Positions 52,113 to 60,787 of a stretch of DNA of 64,000 nt are shown piece after piece. Source of the stretch: an uncultured Blautia sp. (GTDB lineage Bacteria > Bacillota > Clostridia > Lachnospirales > Lachnospiraceae); the NCBI GenBank assembly GCA_900540785.1, contig UQHF01000008.1, forward strand, positions 49,276-113,275, given 5' to 3'. The position numbers and the translations under genes were made by a program. Under the pieces are notes generated by a model, which did not search any database, had not been told where the DNA came from, and saw only the letters and a program-made list of their open reading frames with translations. Position 1 is the first letter of the stretch. Each line of letters starts with the position of its first letter.

Positions 52113-53930
52113 CTATCCTTTGGACACGTCACATTGCAGGGTTACAAGACTGTCAATATCCTTTGCGGATAAATAGATCACTTTTCCACTCTTTTCAAAA
52201 GTAATCGCTTTTCCATCTTTATCCTGCATATACCATGTATAGGTCAGAGTCTGCTTTTCCGTAGCATTTTTCCACTCTGCGCCATCATACTTCATTAAAA
52301 CAACACTTTGGGCAGTATGATCCACCTTGTACCAGAAATCTCCTGATTTTGGACTTGACGGAGCAGTTTCCCCAATGTTTCCAAGCAGGGCATCCACTTC
52401 TTTCTGATTCGTCCGCACAATCACATATGGAACAACTCCGCCTAAATTATTCTTTACCGTAAATCCTCCGATGGACAGCATTTCTGACACATAGGGATCT
52501 GACTTATCTTCCACGGTTATCACATCCGCATAGCTTTTTCCGCCATACGTCATCGTACAACGGTAGGATTGAATGTTGACAATATCCGCTCCCGATACGG
52601 TAAGGGACGAAGATGTCGCACCGCTGATATTATTCCATGTTCCTCCTACATATTTTGCCCACTGATAGGTAGCACTTGTAATTGCTGTTGAACCGCTATA
52701 GGCAGATGTTGAAAGAAGTAATGTCCCCGACTGATTTAGCACCACAGTTCCATTTGGTGCGTATACAGAAAACACGACTGCACTCGCTCCTGCATTTCCT
52801 TTATTGGATTTTGACCATGAAAACTGTTTTATTACCTTTTTCCCTGAAATTGTAAAAGTTAATTCTATCGTTCCATTTAATACAGACGCTCCACCTAATG
52901 TTGCATTTGCCGCGAATAAAAGGGACAGCTTACCAGCTATCGTTGCCGTGGCTGCTGTGTTCGTTTTCACCGTAACACCATCCGGCAATGTTCCTACCGT
53001 ACATGTACAGGGAGTCTGTTCAATTCCGACATACCCAGTAAAAGGAATGTTTACAAGAACTTCTGCCGCTACAGCTCCATTTGCTGTACAAGCAATGGAC
53101 TGTGTTTCATTTCCTAAAATAACCGAAAGACCACCTTTTCCATCACCACCAGCAGCACCCGGATCACCTTTTTCTCCATCATAAATTTTTGTAATGGTTA
53201 CCGTATCATAAACATCCACATCATCTGTCAATAATTTAATCTGAGCTACATTATTAAAGAAAACGGAATGTGTCGGTTTAACCACCAACGTTCCACCAGT
53301 AATGCTGCCATTATCAGAAGTAGTTGGATAATCCACCCAGTTTCCAGAACTATTTTTATACTGCCATTTGCTGATAGACACTCCCTGTACCTGTGCGGTA
53401 AGCGTAGCCTGTGCCGCCCCTACCAAAGAAGAACCCGCATCGTATTTAAATACATGGGTATCTGCCGTCACGGATGCCAACTTAGCATTTTGTGCATTCT
53501 TAACCAGCGTATAGGTAATATCTGAAGAAATATTAACGGTGTTTTTTGTTTCTGAATCGTAGTAACTGATATAACAAATGTAAGTGATCATCCCCGAAGA
53601 TGACGTAGCAAGATTATCCTTATTTACGGTAAGGATTCCTTCCGCCACGGTCTCTCCTACGATCAATGCGCTTTCCGCCCCTGTCCCATCTTTTCGTTTC
53701 CAATTGATAGATAATCCTGACGCACCTAATGAAAGATTCGTCTGATCCAGAAAAATAACAGGGGTTAACTTCAGATTCGTGACCGCCCAGCTTGGAGCAT
53801 AGGTATGTGGCAGCACGTTTGGATTTTCACTCTGCGTCTTCGGCAGATTGGACGTGATATACGCTGATAGTTTTCTTTGATCTGTAATGTCAACGAATGT
53901 CTGCTGACTGGAAGTTAAAATTGTAGCCAT
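52113..53930 (-). CDS. Phage tail protein with Ig-like and collagen-like segments
   Basis: Tail protein of 605 aa. It is built of several beta-sandwich (Ig-like) modules: for instance TVTITKIYDG after NNVAQIKLLTDDVDVYD, and ITSATYQWAKYVGGTWNNISGATSSSLTVSG near residue 420. A short collagen-like insert GEKGDPGAAGGDGKGG is at about residue 257. C-terminal part TLTYTWYMQDKDGKAITFEKSGKVIYLSAKDID suggests another Ig-like unit. Such modules bind carbohydrate or protein surfaces weakly and help adsorption. It stands between tail tip protein and fibre genes. Confidence 0.7.
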   Translation of the reverse strand: MATILTSSQQTFVDITDQRKLSAYITSNLPKTQSENPNVLPHTYAPSWAVTNLKLTPVIFLDQTNLSLGASGLSINWKRKDGTGAESALIVGETVAEGILTVNKDNLATSSSGMITYICYISYYDSETKNTVNISSDITYTLVKNAQNAKLASVTADTHVFKYDAGSSLVGAAQATLTAQVQGVSISKWQYKNSSGNWVDYPTTSDNGSITGGTLVVKPTHSVFFNNVAQIKLLTDDVDVYDTVTITKIYDGEKGDPGAAGGDGKGGLSVILGNETQSIACTANGAVAAEVLVNIPFTGYVGIEQTPCTCTVGTLPDGVTVKTNTAATATIAGKLSLLFAANATLGGASVLNGTIELTFTISGKKVIKQFSWSKSNKGNAGASAVVFSVYAPNGTVVLNQSGTLLLSTSAYSGSTAITSATYQWAKYVGGTWNNISGATSSSLTVSGADIVNIQSYRCTMTYGGKSYADVITVEDKSDPYVSEMLSIGGFTVKNNLGGVVPYVIVRTNQKEVDALLGNIGETAPSSPKSGDFWYKVDHTAQSVVLMKYDGAEWKNATEKQTLTYTWYMQDKDGKAITFEKSGKVIYLSAKDIDSLVTLQCDVSKG

Positions 53931-53942
53931 ATAAAATTCCTC

Positions 53943-55400
53943 CTAAATCTTAATCTCACAATAAAAGGATGCATTATCCTGCACATCTTCTGTCGTGATT
54001 ACAATCGATTTCCTTCCTGCATGAAGCCGATCCCAATCCGCATCTGTTTCCTCATTTCCAGAGTTACGATGCCAACAGAATGCAGACGCATCCAATGTAT
54101 CCGTTATCTCTTTATCCCAAGAATATACCCGGCACCTTATGGTGCTTTTCTGTCCCCGGTCTTTGAAAATATTTACTCCCTCCACCAATAGTTCCGTCCG
54201 ATACATCTTTGAAGATTGTATTTCTTCTACTTTCCCTGACATATCTTCCAATTTGGAATCTTGATCCATGATATCTTTTTCCAATGTATTCAGATTCCCA
54301 TGTTGTTTCGCTGATAAGGAAGTCAGCGTTATGCTGGACGCACCGATTGTGATGGTGTTTCCCGATGGATTCAGATAATCCCTTGTTTTACTCACGCAAA
54401 GGTATCTTCCATCAATTCCATGCGGTGGAGACAAGCAGTCCACGTATTGTCTGGCATGAATATCCATAATATCAACACCTGCATCCGATTCATCCACAAT
54501 GGAAAGTTCCATACTTGTGATACCTTTTGCCAATTCTGCCACCCGGCTTTTCGCTTTTCTGAGAAGGTTCCCCGGCTCGGTTACATCATCCCAAACTTCT
54601 ACTGTCCAAATCCACCCTATCTCTTTTAAGGCTTTTTCATCATAAACATACTCTACTCCTTCATTTACGCCTGTAATGGTCACTCTTTTTCCAGTTTCCA
54701 CTTCATTCCCGTCTTCATCAGTTTCTTTAATTTTTGCTCCAAGTGGAATCAAAACCGTGATTCTCTCCGTATGGTCCTGAGTAATTTTTACATCCAAAAG
54801 ATTTTTCCCATACTCCACTTTTTGTAAAGAAAAGGCTGTGAAATCTTCTAGATAATCCAACATTTTCCCTTCTCGTGTATATCGTACCTGTAAGTAACCG
54901 CCATGCGTTTTCATCAGTTTCTCCTGTATTGCGTCCAATGTTACGGAATATTCAGAGCTGCTATAAGAAATATAATCATTGTTATCCTTCACAGTCACAT
55001 TTCCTATATGAAACTGTTTCTTTTTTTCTACCCGCTTGTTATGCTCTGTCAGAAACAGTTCCAAAAGCCCCTTTAAATTTCCTTTATATGAATACGGCGG
55101 CTGCATGGAATCTTTCAAATATGCAAGTGCTGATTCACAAGTCCATGTATGAGTATTATAAAAATCAATCCCATCATCCAACGCCCTACCTTCAAATACA
55201 GTATTCTCTCCTTTTTTACACACGATTTCAGAAGACATCGGTTTCATATCCTTCAGATACGGATGGTTATAAGGTGCAGACAATATCAAACTGTCAATGT
55301 TTTCTGCATCTTCTTTTACCTGTGCCTGAGTGATGGCAAGACGAGAAAAATGTGGATGGTAGAACAACTTTCCATCCACATAAACACGAAATAATTTCAT
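53943..55400 (-). CDS. Phage tail-tip/endopeptidase-like (Tal-type) protein
   Basis: Protein of 485 aa in the Tal/gp37-like position after Dit. N-terminal part RVYVDGKLFYHPHFSRLAITQAQVKEDAENIDSLILSAPYNHP, then SEIVCKKGENTVFEGRALDD, typical of Siphovirus tail-tip proteins. The central DAIQEKLMKTHGGYLQVRYTREGKMLDYLED fits the family; no catalytic endopeptidase motif is obvious, so a purely structural role is possible. Its start overlaps the Dit stop by 4 nt. The C-terminus is Ig-like (LLVEGVNIFKDRGQKSTIRCRVYSWDKEITD). Confidence 0.8.
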   Translation of the reverse strand: MKLFRVYVDGKLFYHPHFSRLAITQAQVKEDAENIDSLILSAPYNHPYLKDMKPMSSEIVCKKGENTVFEGRALDDGIDFYNTHTWTCESALAYLKDSMQPPYSYKGNLKGLLELFLTEHNKRVEKKKQFHIGNVTVKDNNDYISYSSSEYSVTLDAIQEKLMKTHGGYLQVRYTREGKMLDYLEDFTAFSLQKVEYGKNLLDVKITQDHTERITVLIPLGAKIKETDEDGNEVETGKRVTITGVNEGVEYVYDEKALKEIGWIWTVEVWDDVTEPGNLLRKAKSRVAELAKGITSMELSIVDESDAGVDIMDIHARQYVDCLSPPHGIDGRYLCVSKTRDYLNPSGNTITIGASSITLTSLSAKQHGNLNTLEKDIMDQDSKLEDMSGKVEEIQSSKMYRTELLVEGVNIFKDRGQKSTIRCRVYSWDKEITDTLDASAFCWHRNSGNEETDADWDRLHAGRKSIVITTEDVQDNASFYCEIKI

Positions 55401-56047
55401 AATCTCCCCTCCCGATAGCGGAATGTTGTGACACCCTCTCCCTTAACACTCAGGCGGTTTTCCCCTGCTCCAAGTTCCATTTCCGGGAACTCCCATGTTC
55501 CGGCACTTACGGATTTTTCATAGGTATCTTCTCCTATTCTCCAAGAAAATGCGGTCTCCCCTGTGGTGATCACTACCGGAACCACAGGCATAAAATCGTT
55601 TTGAAGTGTAACCGTGCCACTTCCAGAAATCACGACTTCACTTTCCTTCACATGGTAAAAATAGGAATCTCCATCCGTACACTCCAACGTGATTGTGCCT
55701 TTTCTAAGCAGCGGATCATATACAGGGGCAAACTCTACAGTCCCAAGTGCATATACATCGGGTTCTTCAGAACGGATTACCTTAATCAGCTTTCCAGCAT
55801 ATTGATTCACAAGTTCGGAAACCTTCTGATCATATTGCTTTCTGGTACCTAACATTGACAAAACAATGGTAAAACTTCGTGGCTGATACGATACCCTTCC
55901 TAACGCTTCTGTATATCGGATTGGAGAATTTCTTCCCGGAACAACGATTGTATTCGTTTGGGACTGTGGTGTCGGAAAATCAATATTTTCCCGAATCCAT
56001 CCCATCTCACGAACAGATTTTCCATTTAATTTCACATCAGGGATCAT
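55397..56047 (-). CDS. Distal tail protein (Dit)
   Basis: Phage distal tail protein of 216 aa, forming the hexameric hub at the tail tip. Features are the N-terminal KLNGKSVREMGWIRENIDFPTPQSQTNTIVVPGRNSPI and FTIVLSMLGTRKQYDQKVSELVNQYAGKLIKVI, then a C-terminal galectin-like part (ECTDGDSYFYHVKESEVVISGSG). Its start overlaps the tape measure stop by 4 nt and its stop overlaps the tail-tip start, a typical late-gene translational chain. Confidence 0.85.
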   Translation of the reverse strand: MIPDVKLNGKSVREMGWIRENIDFPTPQSQTNTIVVPGRNSPIRYTEALGRVSYQPRSFTIVLSMLGTRKQYDQKVSELVNQYAGKLIKVIRSEEPDVYALGTVEFAPVYDPLLRKGTITLECTDGDSYFYHVKESEVVISGSGTVTLQNDFMPVVPVVITTGETAFSWRIGEDTYEKSVSAGTWEFPEMELGAGENRLSVKGEGVTTFRYREGRL

Positions 56048-59034
56048 AAACTCAACCTCCTGTTCAACTTCTGTGCCTGTCCCAAACGACTGTCAATAGC
56101 CGGAAGCAGATGTCCCACCAATGTTCCATCTTCCAAATAAATGCCCTTACTGCTGTTATTGGCGATTACAGCAAGATACTGCTCCATTTTTCCCGTATTC
56201 ATCCGGCTTGATAAAATATGCTCTAACTGATCATAAAACCCTTTCAATGGAAGAACCGCTTCCTTACCTGCTTCTCCTCCTGCCATTAAGCTGCTTCCAT
56301 TCATCCCAAAAACAGTAGGCTTGGTTAAAATACCACCTTCCTTATACCAATCAATGGAAAGATGCGGTACACTCGGAGGCGAAAGTGACAACTTTCCTGA
56401 AATCTTAAAATGTGGCAGCTTGATTTTAGGAAGTTCCAGTTTCATACCGGAAAAGAATCCTGTAATTTTATCTATGATTCCCTTCACCGCATTTTTTGCT
56501 GCTTCCACTGGTTTTATAATCGCATCTTTGATTCCATTCCATACGGAAGTTGCTGTACTTTTAATCCCGTTGAAAATAGAAGTAACCGTGCTTTTCACGC
56601 CATTGAATACGGAACTGACCTTACTTTTTATGCCATCCACCACAGAAGAAATTACGGATTTGATTCCATTCCATATCGATGATGCCACGGATTTCACAGC
56701 ATTAAATACTGTTGATACCGTAGTTTTTATGGTATTTAAAACAGATGAGACCTTACTGCTTATTGCATTCCATACTGTAGAAATCACATTTTTTATCGCT
56801 CCCATCACAGATGAGATTGTACTGGAAACTGCATGGATTGCAGATGACACTACAGATTTAATGCCCTCCCATACGGAAGAAACAATTCCTTTACAGTTCT
56901 CCCAAATCATCTGGAACGGTAACGTTATAATATCAATCGCACCCTGAATAATAGAGCCGAGCAGCATGACCGCCGTCTGTACCACATTACATATTCCTTC
57001 CCATACAGACTGCAAGTGCGTCCACAAATTTGAAAACCATGATTTTAGGGAATCTACCATTGCACCAATTCCGGTACAGATGGTATTCCACAGCTCTCCG
57101 AACCATTGTGTAATCGCACCCCAATTTTGTATAATAGCAATAATTCCGGCAATCGCTGCTGCCACCGCTGCAATGACCGCAATAATTGGAAGCATAGAAA
57201 TATTCAAAGCACCCATTGCCACGGAAATAGCTGCAATAACCGGAGTAAGGGCTGTGAACGCCGCCAGCAATGCCCCTAAAATAATGACGAAATTTTGAAC
57301 CGGTCCCGGTAATCTCTCAAACCATCCTCCAATCGTGGTAATCACGGATACCAATGGTGGAAGAATTGCATTTGCCAATTCCGCCAGTTTTTCTCCTAAC
57401 GGTACTAATGCCTGCTGTAATTTTCTTGTATTGGACTCCATCTGCTGCATCGGTGTTGTTGTCGCATCGAACATCCCCTGTGCAGAACCTTTTACACTCT
57501 CATAGGTGCTTCCGACAGAAGTCAGGGACGTAATGAATTTTAAGTTTCCATCTTCCGCCATTGTTCCAAACGCTAAAGCAGCAAGGTTTAACGCTTCCTG
57601 TTGATTCGTACAGTTTCCGATATCTGCCACGATAGAATCAATGACCTGCTTCTGTGTTGCCCCTCCATTCTGCCATGAAGTAAATAATTCCTGTGTTTTT
57701 GTAGAAAAAGAACCAATGGACTCTCCAAGTGTTCCATCCACAAGACGGGTAGTCACTTCATTGATGGCATCGTTTACCTTGTCAAGATTATACGCACCAT
57801 TCTTCAAGCCATTGTCCAGCAATTGGAAATACTCCGATGCCGAATATCCCGCCTGAGAAAACTTTCCTGCATATTCACTCAGGTTATCTCCTAACTCATT
57901 TGTTTTATCCAAGCCATTCTGTGTACCAACTACGATATAATCCATCGCTTCCTGTGCAGTTAAACCATACTGCTGCATTAAGGAATTCACACCACGAAGC
58001 GTTTCATTCATATCAATTCCATACAGTTCATCCAACGTAATGGCCTGCTGTGTTAAATTTGTAAGGTCTGTTTCACTCAGATCACCCAAGTTCTTTTTTA
58101 CCATAAGGACAGCATCTGCCACGCTGTCCATGCTTTCTCCCACACCATCCGAATACACAGATTTAATAACATTTGCCGACTCTTCTGCTGCCTGTCCGGT
58201 TTCTCCAAAATACGCATTTACTTTTATGACCGCATTCTCTGTTTCCGAATAAGCATCCATTGCTTTTGTTCCGATGTCCTGAATTTTATCTCCTACAGCA
58301 GAAAGCTGATCTGCAGTCTGCATCAAGGCAGCACCTTTTGTATTTTCCGCAATCTGCCCCACATCCTCGGCAGTATCCTGAGCTGCATCCCCTGCCTGCT
58401 TTAATTCTTCAATCAGATTTCGGATAGCTTCTCCATCATCAACCGTATCCAGCGCATCGGTCAGTTGACGGATATCTGCTTTCCCGCCTGTTGCAGACTT
58501 TCCAATTTTCTCGATGGCTGTCTTCATTTGATCTGAATTGGCAGTTCCATTTTTAATCGCAGATACTAATTTACTCCCAAGAACATCCGCATAATCATCC
58601 ACTTGTGTTCCTGTCGAAGAAAATAATTTTTCCAATCTTGCCGTATTGGAAGAAAGACGGTCTTGTTCCGTTTGGAGAGAGGATAAATCATTTTTATACT
58701 GATTCAGCTTTCCTCGTGTTTCCTCTATCTCTCTTTGAAATGCCTGATATTTGTCCTGACCTATATCCCCCCTTTGAAAAGCTGCCGTAACCTGCTCCTG
58801 TGCAGATTCCAATGCTTCCAATTTGTCACTTGTCTGACTAACCGCTTGCGAAAGTAACTGCTGCTTCTGTGCCACTAATACGGTATTTGATGGATCGAGT
58901 TTCAACAATTTATTTACGTCATTGAGGGCAGACTGTGTCTTAGTAATTGAAGAATTCACGCCACGTAACGCTTTATCAAGGCCTGTGGTATCTCCTCCAA
59001 TTTCAACTGTAATGCCCTTAATCCTATTTCCCAT
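56044..59034 (-). CDS. Tape measure protein
   Basis: Tail length-determining protein of 996 aa. The N-terminal region is coiled coil (KALRGVNSSITKTQSALNDVNKLLKLDP); the TP901-like core holds ITLDELYGIDMNETLRGVNSLMQQYGLTAQEAMDYIVVG. A hydrophobic block follows (PVIAAISVAMGALNISMLPIIAVIAAVAAAIAGIIAIIQ). The later part has many WxGIKS-type repeats, for example SIWNGIKSVISSVVDGIKSKVSSVFNGVKS. At ~0.15 nm per residue, the tail would be about 150 nm (family rule). The start ATG at 59034 follows GGAGG; the open frame to 59124 overlaps a terminator and is not used. Confidence 0.93.
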   Translation of the reverse strand: MGNRIKGITVEIGGDTTGLDKALRGVNSSITKTQSALNDVNKLLKLDPSNTVLVAQKQQLLSQAVSQTSDKLEALESAQEQVTAAFQRGDIGQDKYQAFQREIEETRGKLNQYKNDLSSLQTEQDRLSSNTARLEKLFSSTGTQVDDYADVLGSKLVSAIKNGTANSDQMKTAIEKIGKSATGGKADIRQLTDALDTVDDGEAIRNLIEELKQAGDAAQDTAEDVGQIAENTKGAALMQTADQLSAVGDKIQDIGTKAMDAYSETENAVIKVNAYFGETGQAAEESANVIKSVYSDGVGESMDSVADAVLMVKKNLGDLSETDLTNLTQQAITLDELYGIDMNETLRGVNSLMQQYGLTAQEAMDYIVVGTQNGLDKTNELGDNLSEYAGKFSQAGYSASEYFQLLDNGLKNGAYNLDKVNDAINEVTTRLVDGTLGESIGSFSTKTQELFTSWQNGGATQKQVIDSIVADIGNCTNQQEALNLAALAFGTMAEDGNLKFITSLTSVGSTYESVKGSAQGMFDATTTPMQQMESNTRKLQQALVPLGEKLAELANAILPPLVSVITTIGGWFERLPGPVQNFVIILGALLAAFTALTPVIAAISVAMGALNISMLPIIAVIAAVAAAIAGIIAIIQNWGAITQWFGELWNTICTGIGAMVDSLKSWFSNLWTHLQSVWEGICNVVQTAVMLLGSIIQGAIDIITLPFQMIWENCKGIVSSVWEGIKSVVSSAIHAVSSTISSVMGAIKNVISTVWNAISSKVSSVLNTIKTTVSTVFNAVKSVASSIWNGIKSVISSVVDGIKSKVSSVFNGVKSTVTSIFNGIKSTATSVWNGIKDAIIKPVEAAKNAVKGIIDKITGFFSGMKLELPKIKLPHFKISGKLSLSPPSVPHLSIDWYKEGGILTKPTVFGMNGSSLMAGGEAGKEAVLPLKGFYDQLEHILSSRMNTGKMEQYLAVIANNSSKGIYLEDGTLVGHLLPAIDSRLGQAQKLNRRLSL

Positions 59035-59088
59035 GTCTGCACCTCCTCCCAAAAAGACATAAAGAAAGCCCGGATTTCTCCAAGCATG

Positions 59089-59121
59089 AAAAAAGCACCG
59101 ATTCTTTTTCTGAACCGATGC
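59089..59121 (-). terminator. Terminator between cargo cassette and tape measure gene
   Basis: On the minus strand GCATCGGTTC, loop AGAAAAA, GAATCGGTGC and then six T residues; 10 bp stem with a single GT pair. It lies after the MmcQ/YjbR-like gene and before the tape measure start. A late transcript would have to read through it. Confidence 0.9.
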
Positions 59122-59137
59122 CATCTTACTATTTTGT

Positions 59138-59473
59138 TTATTTCTTTTTACATATCAAATCATAACTTTCCGCAATCATGCGTTTAATATCAGTATCCGG
59201 TATTGTCCCATCTAATATAATAGAATTCCAGTGTTCTTTATTTTGATGATATGCCGGAATTACTGAGAAATATGTATTTCTCCAAAAATCTCGCCATTCC
59301 GGATCTACCTTTACATTTACCCATATATGTCCTTCCCTTTCATAAGTCCATGCAAAAGCTCTTTTATTTTTTTCATACCTTAGCAATACCCAGTTTGGAT
59401 CATGAAATGGAGTATCTACATATACGTCTGAAAATGTTAAACCATACTTTAAAATTTCCTCTCTTTTAAGCAC
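59138..59473 (-). CDS. MmcQ/YjbR-family protein
   Basis: DNA-binding-like fold protein (MmcQ/YjbR, double-wing, DUF419-type), 111 aa. The family pattern is LKYGLTFSDVYVDTPFHDPNWVLLRYEKNKRAFAWTYEREGHIWVNVKVDPEWRDFWR followed by SVIPAYHQNKEHWNSIILDGTIPDTDIKRMIAESYDLI. The start is GTG with GGAGAGGT upstream. Such proteins are usually bacterial, not phage, structural ones. Last gene of the three-gene cargo cassette inside the tail operon, followed directly by a strong terminator. Role unknown; may bind DNA or regulate. Confidence 0.85.
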   Translation of the reverse strand: MLKREEILKYGLTFSDVYVDTPFHDPNWVLLRYEKNKRAFAWTYEREGHIWVNVKVDPEWRDFWRNTYFSVIPAYHQNKEHWNSIILDGTIPDTDIKRMIAESYDLICKKK

Positions 59474-59585
59474 TCTGACCTCTCCTATTTCACCTAAAAT
59501 AAATCAATTTGCATCCAAATCATAAAATCCATTTTCTTAACTGAACCAATTCATATTTTTTTGATTTTTAGTTCATCGACTGTTT

Positions 59586-59840
59586 CTAAAGAAAACGCCT
59601 ATTCAGTTCTTGAAGTAATTCTTTTGTTAGCTTATACTCATTATTCACCGTTTCAGGTATTACCGAATCAATTCCACAAAATGGACATACAGCCGTCTGT
59701 CCATTTTCATCATCTATCCATTCATGAATTTTTTCCGCATCAAAAATGCGATTACAATAGAAGCATCCACATCTCTTCACCGATTTTATCTTTCTATAAT
59801 TCTCAAATGAATAATCATGAATTCTACTTAAATTTAGCAT
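59586..59840 (-). CDS. Small CxxC/CPFCG cytoplasmic protein
   Basis: Protein of 84 aa with two zinc-binding-like pairs, CGCFYCNRIFDAEKIHEWIDD and TAVCPFCGIDSVIPET, as in a widespread family of small cytoplasmic proteins that I recall from loci near polymorphic toxins and immunity genes. The ATG at 59840 has AAGGG upstream; a TTG at 59864 is the longer alternative. It lies between the 118-aa hypothetical protein and the MmcQ-like gene and is not a phage structural protein. Function unknown; possible immunity or regulatory protein by context only. Confidence 0.7.
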   Translation of the reverse strand: MLNLSRIHDYSFENYRKIKSVKRCGCFYCNRIFDAEKIHEWIDDENGQTAVCPFCGIDSVIPETVNNEYKLTKELLQELNRRFL

Positions 59841-59854
59841 ATATCCCTTTTTTT

Positions 59855-60163
59855 TCAATAACAATGTTCACACACTTCCAACCAATCTTGCAAATCTATT
59901 CCCTCTATACTATATATAATAACTTTATCCCAACGTTCTTCCAAAGATTTTCCATTAAAAACACATGCTTCTACCAGTTCTTTTGCTGTTGCAAATTCAC
60001 ATCCATCTTCTACGTCACAATATCCAATCCAATAAGGTTTTTCAAATTGCGGTAAATATCCTAATATGTGCTCCCTCTCGTCTTCGTCATCACTAAAATA
60101 AAAACAAGTTTCGTCAATATTCTTTCCTGCTTTTAATTGTCTATAGAAAAATTCCCACTCCAT
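59855..60163 (-). CDS. Hypothetical cargo protein of the tail module
   Basis: Acidic protein, 102 aa from ATG 60163 (AGGAG close upstream), or 118 aa from ATG 60211. The 60211 start has no ribosome-binding site and lies in the arm of a hairpin (60191-60245), so 60163 is preferred. Segments: EWEFFYRQLKAGKNIDETCFYFSDDEDEREHILGYLPQFEKPYWIGYCDVEDGCEFATAKELVEAC. The sequence resembles small immunity-like proteins of bacterial toxin systems only in a general way. No named family. Together with the two following genes it makes a cassette foreign to phage morphogenesis. Confidence 0.6.
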   Translation of the reverse strand: MEWEFFYRQLKAGKNIDETCFYFSDDEDEREHILGYLPQFEKPYWIGYCDVEDGCEFATAKELVEACVFNGKSLEERWDKVIIYSIEGIDLQDWLEVCEHCY

Positions 60164-60190
60164 CTCGCTCCTATATAATTTGTAATTACA

Positions 60191-60245
60191 ATTGAATTCA
60201 TAGTTTTTCATAAAAAGTATATCAAGAAAAAACTATGAATTCAAT
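60191..60245. repeat. Perfect 18 bp inverted repeat at the cargo-cassette edge
   Basis: ATTGAATTCATAGTTTTT (60191-60208) and AAAAACTATGAATTCAAT (60228-60245) flank a 19 nt spacer. On the minus strand the longer alternative start of the cargo gene lies within the 3' arm. It sits just after the tail chaperone gene stop (60252). Confidence 0.85.
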
Positions 60246-60251
60246 AATTCT

Positions 60252-60787
60252 CTAAAACTTATCGAAGTCTTCCTGACTGGCCAAGCGCTTATATTTCACA
60301 CTGTCATTAGCTTTTTCTGTCCACATATCAATCACCAAACCAATCGTCAAAAAATCTAAATCCACAATAGAAATTCCTATTTCCGTACATCGCAGAAGGA
60401 ACAGGGGCGTTGTCATCTCCCGCTCACTTCTGCCAAGCCTTTTTTTGCTTTGATATCCGTAGCCACATTGTCTCCCCATAATTCCAAAATTTGTGGCAGC
60501 ACCTCATAAATGGAAAACATATCAAACTGGTCGAGCCATTCTTCTATCGTAGAAGGTATACTGTTATCCGCATGGTATGCCATGATATACGCCACATTTT
60601 CAAAAATTTCCAGATCATCAATCTGAAATTCTGCGCCATCTTTCTGTGTTCCAACATACGATTTTTCCAGTTTGCTCAAATCTTTAAAGATATCTCTTTT
60701 AAATTTTGCCCTGTATAATCGGGGAATTGTCGCCGAAGAACGAAAAGGAATCTTTTTTCCACAGATTTCTATTTCTCTTTTAATCAT
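60252..60787 (-). CDS. Tail assembly chaperone GT fusion (-1 frameshift product)
   Basis: Predicted ~178 aa fusion from programmed -1 slippage. Ribosomes read from the gpG start at 60787, slip on an A7 run (60440-60446) at GCA AAA AAA GGC, and continue as KKRLGRSEREMTTPLFLLRCTEIGISIVDLDFLTIGLVIDMWTEK to the stop at 60252. The T part matches the expected C-terminus of GT chaperones (LLRCTEIGISI..DLDFLTIGLVIDM). This G/GT arrangement is conserved in siphophages; GT recruits the tail tube protein to the tape measure. The zero-frame product is listed separately. Confidence 0.85.
60413..60787 (-). CDS. Tail assembly chaperone G
   Basis: Zero-frame product of 124 aa: EICGKKIPFRSSATIPRLYRAKFKRDIFKDLSKLEK, then FENVAYIMAYHADNSIPSTIEEWLDQFDMFSIYEVLPQILELWGDN. 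These match Firmicutes siphovirus G proteins, which coat the tape measure protein in tail assembly with the frameshifted GT. It overlaps the major tail protein by 4 nt. The stop TGA (60413-60415) lies shortly after the slippery run. Confidence 0.85.
   Translation of the reverse strand: MIKREIEICGKKIPFRSSATIPRLYRAKFKRDIFKDLSKLEKSYVGTQKDGAEFQIDDLEIFENVAYIMAYHADNSIPSTIEEWLDQFDMFSIYEVLPQILELWGDNVATDIKAKKGLAEVSGR
60440..60446 (-). promoter_or_regulatory. Slippery A7 frameshift site
   Basis: Seven A residues (seven T on the plus strand) followed by G, positioned so that A-AAA-AAA is read in zero frame as GCA AAA AAA GGC. Both shifted codons remain AAA, the classic -1 slip. It occurs where the downstream T frame begins, 25 bp before the zero-frame stop. 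Confidence 0.85.

Noticed and set aside
49620..53930. Diversity-generating retroelement acting on tail fibre genes
   Set aside because: No reverse transcriptase and no pair of template and variable repeats were seen in the window.
56321..56947. 208-codon plus-strand frame opposite the tape measure gene
   Set aside because: It results from the repeated WxGIKS codons on the other strand; low-complexity protein, no ribosome-binding site.
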